The notes beneath the pieces were generated by a model that did no database searches, had not been told where the DNA came from, and saw only the letters and a program-made list of their open reading frames with translations. Positions 1-10,747 of a stretch of DNA of 64,000 nt are shown one piece after another (positions within the stretch are counted from its first letter, which is position 1; the number at the start of each line of letters is the position of its first letter). The position numbers were made by a program, and so were the translations under genes. This DNA is from Paraphoma chrysanthemicola (Eukaryota > Ascomycota > Dothideomycetes > Pleosporales > Phaeosphaeriaceae), in contig JAGMWG010000011.1 in NCBI GenBank assembly GCA_020744225.1, positions 1,178,001 to 1,242,000 of the forward strand, read 5' to 3'.

Positions 1-806
1 TATGCTATGCAAGTAGAGCTCTACTAGCACTTAGAAATTTCTGCATTGTACTTCTATGAAAGTGTAGGTGTAGCGGAAGTGTCGTCCCATCAGAGGTGTT
101 AATATGCAGTATGTGACCGCAAACGGCCAGAGTACTTTCCGTACGTATGTGTCATTGTCCCTTCACATGCAGGAATTGTGCAGCGAGAACAGACAGCTCG
201 ATAATCAGGGTATGTGGCATCATCTTCTATACCTGACCACTCATGTAGGAATTGTGGAGAGGCTCAAACGAGTGCTTGGGGTTCAGTCTAGCAAAGGCTG
301 GACGGCAATGCCGCCAGAACGTCCAGCATCTCCGCTAGTAGAGAGAAAGCTGGGAGGACTCTTTGCATGGTGAAGAAGAAAGGTATCGGAGACCGCGGGG
401 ATTTGTAGGCGAAAATGCAGGGTGGATCGTGCGCCTAGTATTGTGCATCAGATCCCTTGGCACAACGTATGCAGGTGCATTGCATTTTCTTTCGAGAGCA
501 GCCATCGGCCAATTGAGAGAGCGCGCACTTCTCCTCATGCGCTGCTTCAGGTCAAATGGCGGCTGGCGCAAAGCAGACCATGCGCTCTTCAGCACGGAGC
601 TGCGTGCTTTCCGCCCTTCCATCACCGCTCTTTCCCGCAGTAGGCGCCTAAACCCTCGCAGGGAGCTCTCGCACTCGTGCCCCACGACCACCACTCTTTA
701 CCCCGCTAGACAAACACGGGCCTTTGACACCGCCCCGCGACACGTTCTCCCACGCTCTCGCCTCACTCCCCTTGTTGCACGACGACACTGCTCGCATAGA
801 AGAAAC
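1..806. other. Non-coding leader region upstream of the aminopeptidase gene
   Basis: No homologous coding sequence is recognised in the first 350 bases. From about 363 to 806 the frame of the downstream aminopeptidase stays open without a stop and would encode a strongly basic stretch, with in-frame ATGs at 363 and 537. This part may be 5' leader or an optional N-terminal extension; see the aminopeptidase entry. Confidence 0.5.
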
Positions 807-3550
807 ATGTGCCGCCACTTTGGAGCAGAAGAACATGGTTCTACCTCCATAACGGCCGCGCGAGAAGTGCTGCCAACCAATGTCAAGCCGGTTCACTATG
901 ACCTGACTCTGGAGCCAAACTTCGAGGACTTCACCTACGAGGGCCATGTCGTTATTGAGTATGCGATTGACACTGACGTGAGAAGGTGAGCGCTGACACG
1001 ATCTAGCTTGGAGGTCAACGAAGACACCACCTCGATTTCCCTCAACTCCAACGATGTCAAGATCCACTCCACAAAAGTCACCGCGGGCGACCAGACCATT
1101 TCAGACTCTCCGACCGTCTCTCACGATGCCGACACAGAGACCACAAAGGTCAGCTTCGACAAGACCATCCCAAAAGGAAGCAAGGCGAAGCTCACCCTGA
1201 CCTTCTCAGGTGAGCTGAACGACAAAATGGCAGGCTTCTACCGGTCATCGTTCAAGGCTGCAGACGGCTCGACTACATACTTGGCAACGACGCAGATGGA
1301 GCCCACCGACGCGCGACGGGCGTTTCCTTGCTTCGACGAGCCTGCCCTGAAGGCAAAGTTCACAGTCACACTCATTGCGGACGACAAGATGACTTGTCTG
1401 AGCAACATGGATGTAGCGTCCGAGAAGACTGTCGATTCGAAGATTACTGGCGGCAAGAGGAAGGCTGTGACCTTCAACCCTACTCCACTCATGTCTACAT
1501 ATCTCCTGGCCTTTGTCGTCGGAGAACTGAATTACATCGAGACAAATGCATTCCGCGTGCCTGTTCGCGTCTATGCGCCGAAGGACAAGGATATTGAGCA
1601 TGGCCGCTTCTCGCTTGAACTTGCTGCCAAGACCCTTGCATTCTACGAGAAGACATTTGACAGTGACTTCCCGCTGCCGAAGATGGACATGATTGCCATT
1701 CCTGACTTCAGCGCTGGCGCCATGGAGAATTGGGGGCTCATCACATATCGCGTTGTGGACTTGCTGATTGACGAGAAGGTCAGCGGTGCGGCAGTCAAGG
1801 AGCGCGTAGCCGAGACTGTGCAACACGAACTCGCGCATCAGTGGTTCGGCAATCTAGTAACTATGGACTTCTGGGACGGCTTATGGCTAAATGAGGGATT
1901 TGCGACATGGATGTCTTGGTACTCGTGCAACATCTTCTACCCCGACTGGAAAGTATGGGAGGGCTACGTCACCGACAATCTCGCCGGCGCTCTGTCCCTC
2001 GATTCTCTGCGTAGCAGTCATCCTATCGAGGTACCAGTGAAGCGCGCCGACGAGATCAACCAAATTTTCGATGCCATTTCGTATTCGAAGGGCTCGAGCG
2101 TCATCCGCATGATCTCCAAGTACGTTGGGGAGGAGACATTCATGGAAGGCATTCGGCGCTATTTGAAGAAGCATGCTTATGGCAATACCGAGACTGGCGA
2201 CTTGTGGGCGGCCTTGAGCGACGCCAGTGGCAAGGACGTTGGCAAGGTCATGGACATCTGGACCAAGAAGGTCGGCTATCCGGTCGTCACTGTCACTGAG
2301 GGATCCGACTCTATACATCTGAAGCAAAACCGCTATCTTCGCACAGCCGACGTAAAGCCTGAGGAGGACCAGGTTCTGTATCCTGTGTTCCTCGGCTTGA
2401 GGACTAAGGATGGTGTCAACGAGGAGCTGACCCTGTTCGATCGTGAGGCGGATTATAAGTTGAAGGACCTTGACTTTTTCAAGCTCAACGCTGATCACTC
2501 TGGTCTCTACCGCACCTCGTACACACCTGAACGGCTACGTAAGCTCGGTCTTGCCGCCAAGGATGGCCTTCTTACTGTGGAAGACAGAGCTGGCATGATT
2601 GCTGATGCAGGCTCGTTGGCTGCCTCAGGCTACCAGAAGTCTTCTGGCATACTCTCCCTCCTAGATAGCTTCAAGACCGAGCCGGACTTTGTGGTCTGGC
2701 AGGAGATCATGGGTCGCATCGGCTCGCTCCGTGGCGCGTGGCTGTTTGAGGATGAAGCCGTCAGAGTTGCCTTGAAGCAATTCCAGCTGGACCTTGTTCA
2801 GAAGAAGGCACATGAGCTGGGCTGGACATTCACTGACAACGACGGGCACATTGAACAACAATTCAAGGCCCTCACATTTGGCGCCGCCGGCATTTCCGGC
2901 GACGAGAAGGTCAAGAAGGCATCATTCGACATGCTGAGCAAGTTCAAGGCTGGGGACAAGTCTGCTATACACCCCAACATTCGCGGTAGTGTGTACGCCA
3001 TTGTCCTGGCGGAAGGTGGCAAGGAAGAGGTAAGACTACAATCAGTTGATTGGGGTGTTAAAGCTAACTCTCTCAGTACGATGTCATTGTAAATGAAGCC
3101 ATCAACGCCGCAACTGCTGATGAACGCAACTCTGCTCTTCGCTCGCTAGGCCGTGCGAAGTCTCCAGAACTCATCCAGCGCACCCTTGACTTCGCTTTGA
3201 GCAAGGACGTGAAGGGTCAGGACATTTACCTTCCCATTAGTGCCTTGCGTGGACACCAAGCTGGGTGCATCGCGCTTTGGCAATGGGTCAAGGACAACTG
3301 GGAGGAGCTTGAGCGAAGGCTTCCTCCTAGCCTGAGCATGCTCAGCTCCGTTGTTTCGATAGCCACTTCCAGCTTCACTCACCGCGAGCACATCAAGGAT
3401 ATCGAGGCGTTCTTTGCCAAGAAGAGCACCAAGGGCTTCGACATGTCGCTATCGCAGAGTATTGACAGCATCAACGCCAGGGCCAACTGGGTGGAGCGAG
3501 ACTCGGACGATGTGAAGCAGTGGCTTAAAGAGCACAAGTACCTGCAGTAG
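807..3550 (+). CDS. M1-family zinc aminopeptidase (Ape2/Aap1 type)
   Basis: Zinc metallopeptidase that removes N-terminal residues from peptides. Three exons are inferred: 807-958, 1007-3029 and 3077-3550, giving 882 aa, the usual size of fungal Ape2/Aap1 enzymes. The introns (48 and 47 nt) start GTATGC and GTAAGA; the first has a CTGAC branch site and restores the conserved reading VVIDLEVNED. Visible signatures are the substrate-binding GAMEN motif near residue 288 and the zinc site HELAH at about 324-328, followed 18 residues later by NEGFA with the third zinc ligand Glu. The C-terminal ERAP1-like helical domain follows. The chosen start begins MCRHFGAEE, just before the conserved REVLPTNVKPVHYDL. 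The frame is open upstream to 363, so a longer, possibly mitochondrial form is conceivable. The family assignment is firm; cytosolic, vacuolar or mitochondrial location is inference. Confidence 0.95.
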
Positions 3551-4312
3551 AAGGTGCATAACAGAGGTCCCCGATGTCTAAGTCGGTTGGCCTCGAGGTT
3601 CATATGCCTCTGCAATAGACATGCTAGAATATGTTCATGTAAAATAGACAAAAACAGTCGAAGTTCTACAGAGCACTGCCTTGCCAGACGGATATGTCTT
3701 GCTGCTTCCAGACCACGTTTCCAAGACCTCACCAGCACAAGAATGTCTGGGTTTGCCTCGGCGTGTTATCGATAAAACATTCACTTGGCTAGTTGCGTCA
3801 CATGTTTGCAGAGCTGTCTACGATGTGTCGATGAGGTCTTATGCTTTCATGTATATAAGCGGAATGTTCAATAGCTGGTACACTTGAGGCAGCCGGGTGG
3901 TGGTGCATGTGCAAGACTCGTTGTACAGAGACAGCAAAGGTAGGGGGTTCCGAGGGCATTCCGAACTGGGTGGATCTCGCAACGTCAGCCATTGAAGGCG
4001 CCAGGCCGCCAGACATGTGAGAATCGTCACTCAAGCCTTCGTATCCCATGGCTGCGGACACATTCCCTCTGCGCCTGTGTGGCACTTGAATACCACGTCA
4101 CCGCCATTGCAGTCTGTATCATCATCACCACAATTTGTCGCAATTGCATTCGCTTGTTCACGTTAGATCGAGTAACTCAACAAGTCGCCCACGGCACCAC
4201 ATCCGCATAGGCGCACAGCGCTTCTTGCGCATACGTTCATGAATCCTGCTGAAGCGTGAGCTGAACATTCACCGCGGACGAGACGCATTTGCTTCGAGAA
4301 AACGCACACACA
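3551..4312. other. Intergenic region between aminopeptidase and dolichol kinase
   Basis: This stretch of about 760 bases holds the 3' end of the aminopeptidase transcript and the promoter of the dolichol kinase gene. A TATATAA string occurs near 3852, but it lies over 450 bases from the next start codon and its role is unclear. Short open frames here show no recognisable protein. Confidence 0.6.
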
Positions 4313-7193
4313 ATGTCGCAAGAGTCGGAACCACCAGATGCGCAACTCAATGCGCCCGCAACACCCGAGATTGAATCACTGGAGCTCTTCCGCCGCTCAC
4401 CGCATCCGTACCTCCGTCACAAGCATGAGATTCGCAAGCCTTCCCCCGACCGATTGACGCCGCTGTCGGGCACCTCGCGAGTGCGCCCAAGCCCACCCAG
4501 CCGCACGCCATCCGATGCAAACGGGAGAAAGCGGAGGAAGACATCACCGCAGTCGCAATCGCAGACACACTCGCCTAGCGAAAGTGGAACCGAGGCCGAC
4601 GACGAGGGCTATAGCTTCGTCAAGGCATTGCCTCCCCCTCCGTTGCGGCCTCACAAAGGTCTTCGCGACGCTACAGGGTCAGGGCAAGAGGGTAGTCCCC
4701 TGCTCACACCCACGCAAATCGATGACGAAGGGAGAAAGTTCTCAGATGACTATTTTACGGACAAGAAGAGGAAACCTCGGAAAGGAGAGACAACAATTAC
4801 AGAAGATGAGGCAAGAGCAGCACGACAGAAGTATCGCAAGAGGCGGAGAATGGAGCTTATACGGCGCACCACTGAGACTGCGCTTCTGGCCGCGATCGGG
4901 TTCCTGGCCGTCAGCGGATGCGATTGCTGGACTAAACTACTGGGCTGGCACCGAGGTAAGAATAAGACCGAAAGTCGAGCGACCATCGACTGACATGAGC
5001 ACAGTAGAATTGGTAACCCATGCCACAGTCATAGCCGGTCTCTTGGTTTTATACCCCATCAGAGTCTTCTACTACTCATGGCGAAGAGGCAACCCGTCGA
5101 ACCTCCGCTTTCGCAAACGCATCCACGTTCCTGCCGCATTTGATCCAGCTACCATTTTATACCCCACGACACTACCCGTTCTTATAGCCATATCGCTTTT
5201 TGCTTCCTATCCCAAACTAATGCTGCCAAACATCCTCTTATCGCTCGCTGCTCTACCACCACGGTTGATACCATTCAAGCAGGCCACTTTGGGCTATTCC
5301 AATTTGCATTGGCTGTTGTCCATAATGCCACTAATTGCTGCCGAGAATACGGACATCCCGTCAAGACTATCGGCATTGACGCCATACAAACTGAAGTTTC
5401 CACCACCAGAGAAAGGTCTGGATCCCGAATTTTTGGTAACACTCTTCCCGCTGCACCAAGCGCTTCTACCGCCATTGTATTACCTCTCTACGACGAGCCT
5501 CCTGCCCACTGAGCTACATTTGCTCTCGATCGGCCTCATTAATCTTCTGTTGTTCTCCGAGTCTCCACAGGCGAGCATTCTTAAGACGCTGATGTGGCTC
5601 GGAGGAGTCGGTCTTTTCGTAACTTGCGGAAAGGTGCTGAAATGGGGTGTAGCACTTGCCCGCATTCCACGGTGGAGACTCAGACGCGCTGGACAGGCTA
5701 TCATCCAGAGCCAGTCTTTTCTGAACATCCTGAATAGGAGCCTCTTAGCAAAGCGATCGCAAAGTGCGGCTTCTGGTACTGCGTCAGACAGTGATGCGGA
5801 CGAAGACCATCCTCTACTCTCGAACTCTCTACAAAAGACGAAAAGTTTGAAGCTGAACATCATGGAAACCTTGCGCAAGAACAGCATCACAGCAAATGGA
5901 CATGAACCACACTCAGCTGTGGAAACAAAGCGGACAGGTTTCGATCATGCAGACGACAATAATGATGACAATACCAACGTCCGCCGTCAACGACGCAACA
6001 CTCTCCCCGTCCTCGCTGCGCAAGACCACACTGCCACTCATCGCTATGTGCATCGAAAACGATCCAAATCAATCGCACAATCCTATCTCTCGCTCACACC
6101 AACGCAAGCAACAATTAGAAAGTGGCTATACGCAGGCTACTTCTACCTCGTTGTCATCGCCACCATCCTCGGCCCAATCCGCTACACAATCGGCAAGTAC
6201 GCCCTCCATGGCCACGAACCATTCGGATGGGCCGTTGGCTACCTCTTCGGAAACATCCCCCGTCTGCGCTGGGAGGTGTACAACTGGAACCTTGACTTTT
6301 GGATCCCTCTTCCACCTCTCATCGACACGCAAACCATCCACCAACACGAAGTCCCACTCCCCTTCATCGAACACTTCCGGCACGTCATCATCGGCGAAGC
6401 AAACACCCGCCTCGTCCTCGCAGCATATTGCGCCGCGACAATTGTCCTAGGCCTGATATCCGTCTTCTCCCTCTCCGCCGTCGTCGAAGTCGACACCCGC
6501 CGAAAAGTCTTCCACGGGACAATGGTCGCCATGCTCCTTCCCACAATTTACATCGACCCATGCTTCGTCTCTCTCGCCCTCGCCATCGTCCTCGCAATCT
6601 TCCTCCTCCTAGACCTCATCCGCGCAAGCCAACTCCCACCACTAAGCAAACCCATCGCACGCTTCCTCACGCCGTACGTCGACGGTCGAGACCTCCGCGG
6701 CCCTGTCGTCGTGAGCCATATCTTCTTACTCATTGGTTGCGCGATCCCGCTCTGGTTGAGTCTCGCGGGCGTCGAACGCACGGGCGACGAGCCGTGGATT
6801 GACTGGAACGTGCAATCCCGCGATGTAAGCATGCTCGCAGGCGTCATATGCGTCGGCATGGGCGACGCCGCAGCATCCCTCATCGGCCGCCGCTACGGCC
6901 ACAGGAAATGGCCGTGGGCAGGCGGGAAATCCCTCGAAGGATCCCTAGCATTCGCAGTCGCCGTCACCATCGGCCTCGTCTTTGGGAAAGCGTGGCTTGC
7001 ACTGGGTTGGGGCGATGGGCGATATTGGCGCAGGGGATTAGCAGAGTGGACGCATGTTGCTGTAAAGACGCTGGGAAAAGCGGGCGTGTGTGCTGCAGGA
7101 GCGAGTTTGAATGAGGCGGTGTTGACGGGCGGGAATGATAATGTGATTGTGCCAGTTGTGCTTTGGGTGTTGGTTAGAGGGGTGGGGTTGTAA
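4313..7193 (+). CDS. SEC59: Dolichol kinase (Sec59 type)
   Basis: ER membrane enzyme that phosphorylates dolichol with CTP to make dolichyl phosphate, the lipid carrier for N-glycosylation, O-mannosylation and GPI anchors. Two exons, 4313-4955 and 5005-7193, are joined across a 49-nt intron (GTAAGA...CAG) and encode 943 aa. The first 200 residues are hydrophilic, rich in Ser, Pro, Arg and Lys; many hydrophobic membrane segments follow, interrupted by a long polar loop at roughly residues 400-560. The C-terminal quarter carries the family core: RRKVFHGTMVA, the segment LLLDLIRASQLPPL, and the CTP-binding region GMGDAAASLIGRRYG followed by WAGGKSLEGS. The protein is much longer than yeast Sec59 (519 aa) because of the N-terminal extension and the loop, both commonly enlarged in filamentous fungi. 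The start at MSQESE is the first in-frame ATG. Confidence 0.93.
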
Positions 7194-7763
7194 ATGTGTG
7201 AGGTTTGAGGTTTGAGCATGGCGTTTTTGGGGGGCTGGGAAAAGTTGGAGTGGTGATACCATTACGAACGTCAGCACATGTTGGATATGGGATTCATGAG
7301 GCGGGTGATGATTGTGCTGGTGTGTTTTGCGTAGCGATGATAGCGGTATGCCGCATAGCGTGCAGAAAAACTACGAATACTATCGTCCGTTGAAATGCTT
7401 AGTTGAGAGTATCAAATAATAGCTCGATGACGCTCGATACCAAATTCTTCAAATGTGCGGAAGCTTGTAGTCTTCCCTGGTGTGCTCCAACGTACTACAA
7501 ATTCTCCTCTAGGGCATAATCTAAACTTGACCTTCTCCGTGACGTGCTCGAGAACACATGTTACAAGTCTTATCCACTCCTTTTTTACTCTTTCGTGGGA
7601 ACATATTCTCTACAAATCTACAAAAGAATTGAACATGCATAGTGTCGTACAATCTTCCAATATTGATGGCGTGTATCTGACTGAGATAGTAATGTTTGAT
7701 TATGATATGGAATATGATGTACTTGAACTACTGTGTATTGGAATATTTTCGGGGGTGTTGTTG
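7194..7763. other. Convergent intergenic region
   Basis: About 570 bases between the dolichol kinase stop and the stop of the oppositely oriented MFS transporter. It is rather AT-rich in its second half and should hold both 3' untranslated regions. No gene, RNA or repeat is recognised. Confidence 0.6.
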
Positions 7764-9945
7764 CTACCAGAAGGTCAACTTATCCGCGATCCAGTCTGTT
7801 GTTTTGAAGAAGATGTTGTGTCTGTAGAAGAAGCTGCGGTTCTTTTTGCCGAAGATGTCTGTCGGAAAGATTAGCTTCAGGTCCCATTCACAATCATTCT
7901 GTCCACCAAAAGAAAAACCAAATCCAACACGCGAGGGAGAGACGGGACGAGAAGGAACGAAGGAATGAAGAAGAAATGGAAAGAGGAGGACTTACACATC
8001 GGCACCGTCAACATACAAATCGCAACCTGCACACTTCCCACCGCAACAAACACATCCCTCACCCCCTGCCCCTTCCTCCCCGCCTCAACAATCCACTCAA
8101 ACCCGCGAAACGTCAGCGCAAAACTAAACACATTCTTAAACACCAGCAGACACGTGAACCCCTCGATGCTCATATCCCGATGCGCATCGACAATATACAA
8201 AGCACTCGCGACTGCGCCGCAAACCATGCCAACAACAACCAACGCGAAGAAGAAATCAGGCCAAAACCAGCCGAATCGCGCAGCTTCACCAGCTGTCCAA
8301 CCAAACCCGTAAATCCCCGCACATCCAAAAACTAATTGCGGAATAACAAGCACGAGTCTAAACTCCGGCTCATACATCCCATTATTCCGCCTCGTAAGCC
8401 ATGTAGCAGAATAATCCGACACCGCGCCGGTCAGCGCGAACCCAATCAGTGCGCCGACAAATGCGCCAGTGTACATGTACCCGGTCTCGACTTCGCCGAA
8501 CCAGAGCGGCGGGCCGAGCAGGATGGCGGCGAGCACGATGCCGATTAGTACGGTGAAGCCGATGAGGGTGCCTTGGATTAGACAGGCCCAGAGGATGCCG
8601 GGGTGCAGGAAGAGGGAGAAGGGGCGGAGGAGGAGGTGGAGGTATTTTTCGTCAGTTTTGCGGCCGTTGAAGGGGGATAGGCGGGTGAGGAGCGATGGTT
8701 TTTGATGTGGAGATGGAGTCGTAGTAGTGGTGTTGTTGTGAGTGTGTGGTTTATCTGTTTCCGGGTCGATTTGCTGGCCGTTGCGTAAATGCTCGTTACT
8801 TCCTGTTCCGCTTGATTCTTTGCTCGCGAGGGCGGCGGCGTCGGCGAGTTCTTGGTCGCTGAGCACGACGAGGTTGCCCATTGTGTCGATGTCGAATTTC
8901 TGGTCGCGCTTGAAGGCTGTTTCGGGGACGAAGAGGATGACGAGGGGGAGGCAGGCGCCCATGAAGATGGCGACGAAGTAGAAGGACCATTCGTAGCCAA
9001 GGCGATCTGGTGTCGTTAGTGGATCCATTCATCCTTCCTTGCTTTCCACGATTTCAAGTTTCATTTTATCGAATCAACACCAAGGAAATCGATAAAAGGT
9101 GAGCAAAAGTACACGAGAGACGACTTACCTGAAATCACCCCAACCAAAACCGGCGTGAAGAACGCGCCCCCAAAAACCATGAAATTACTCAGCGCCATCC
9201 GAACCCCGCGCTCATGCACATGATACATATCCCCCACACTCGCGTTCACCAACGCCTCAAACGGCGCCAACCCAACTCCCTGAAAAATGCGCGCCCACAA
9301 GAAACTCTTATAATTCGTCCCCGTCGCCCCAGCCCACACGCAACTAAATATACACACGACACACCCGAGAAGATAGACGTGCCGCTTGCCCCAGATACGT
9401 GCGCTCGGGACGAACAAGAAGCCCGCAAGCCCGACGCCGAGGAGATGGTAACCTGTGAGCAGGGCCATGGCGGTGAAGTCGCGTTTGAAGAGGAGGGCGA
9501 GGGAGACGGTGTTTGCGGCGAGGATGGGGGAGAGAGTTGAAGCGAGGACGGCCGTGAGTGAGAGGACGAAGAGGGAGAAATCGCGATAATGAATCGACCA
9601 ATTCTATTCCCCGTTAATCTCAAAACATATCTCACACCGCACTCTTTACTGATTCTAGAAAATATCTCTTGTTTTGACACGCGGAAAGAGGTTTGGGTGG
9701 GTGTAGTGTTGTATGCGACCAAACGATAAGGCTGAGATATAAGGAATAGGATGCAGACGTACCAAAGGATCATTCACATCATCACTAGGCTGCGGCACCA
9801 ACAACGTCTTCCCACTCTTATCATACTTCAGATTGCGATCGCGAACCACACTCCTCGCGACTTCGCTGCGCTGGTCGCCTTCCAGCACCTGCGCCGTGCC
9901 GGGGACATGTTCGAGGACATGGTCGTCGAGGATGCCGAGGCCCAT
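7764..9945 (-). CDS. MFS transporter, DHA1/HOL1-like
   Basis: Plasma-membrane major facilitator protein, likely a proton-coupled exporter or uptake carrier; the substrate cannot be read from sequence. Four exons on the minus strand: 9763-9945, 9129-9603, 7996-9006 and 7764-7858, encoding 587 aa. Junctions use GTACGT, GTAAGT and GTAAGT donors and join in frame; the introns (159, 122 and 137 nt) are long for this window. The N-terminus (MGLGILDDHV, then DPLNWS before the first membrane helix) is characteristic of this fungal subfamily. A motif-A-like loop, SARIWGKRHVYLLG, lies between helices 2 and 3. A long polar loop rich in Thr, Ser, Pro and His separates the two six-helix halves. The last exon supplies the tail YIFGKKNRSFF and the ending LTFW. 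The gene converges on the dolichol kinase gene. Confidence 0.9.
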
Positions 9946-10747
9946 TGTCGCGACACGTACGATAGGATCCGTGTATTCGTGGGCGCTTTGAAATATGGGG
10001 GTGGCTTTACATAGCGGTGCGGCGAGCGGATGGGAGCGGGAGGTGGTGGTGGTAGGCTCGAGGCGCGCAGGGGTGCGGGCGACGAGGTGGAGTCTGCGGG
10101 ACCTGCCGAGTGTCGATCTGGAGGTGGAGATGGGTGAGACGGTGACTTGGCTGAATGGAGGTTAAGATGCGCGGCCAATCATTTTGCGCATCGGCCGAAT
10201 ACACTTCCGTGGACGCGTCAAGGACATTAGCGTTTTGAGGCGCGCCACAAATTCTGAACCTCAGCATGCGGACGTTGTATGACTATGGTGTATTCAATCT
10301 GTAGGTACACTATCCACTAGGTATCGATGTCCTACTCGCGCGCACATTGTTCCTTTACTTCGAGCCATATTTCCCTCCGTGAGGTGCCATTCTAAGCCGC
10401 TCGGTCCTAATTCCCAGTCGTTGAAAGATTGTCACCCGAAGAACGCCCATCCGCCGAAATTGCTTGATTGAGAAGAAACGCCGTCAATGAAAGCCTGAAA
10501 ACACAGCAAACCTGGTATCATATGCAGATGCATGCGCCGAATCCAACTATGGCACCATTACACCAGGGTAGAAGCATGGCTGTGACAGACTGATAAACAA
10601 ATCGAAGCAGGTATAAAAACTTGGTGAGAGGTGAGGACCCGAAGCGCCTCTCCTGTCCATGAAACGCCGAGAAAATGCTACGCTATCGTTGCGCATGCTG
10701 AGAATGTGTTGTTTGATAAGTTTGTGCGTCGTGTGCAAGCATGTCGA
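9946..10747. other. Intergenic region upstream of the MFS gene
   Basis: About 800 bases between the MFS start codon and the 3' end of the Atg1 gene. It holds the MFS promoter and the Atg1 3' untranslated region. Open frames such as 9828-10178 on the minus strand are Pro/Ser/Arg-rich with no recognisable domain and partly shadow MFS exon 1. Confidence 0.55.

Noticed and set aside
986..1006. A 21-nt intron in the aminopeptidase gene using GTGAGC at 986
   Set aside because: Far too short; the GTATGC donor at 959 gives a normal 48-nt intron and the conserved VVIDLEVNED reading.
7455..7874. Plus-strand open frame of 139 codons
   Set aside because: It overlaps the last exon of the MFS gene on the opposite strand and has no recognisable domain; it is a shadow plus chance open sequence.
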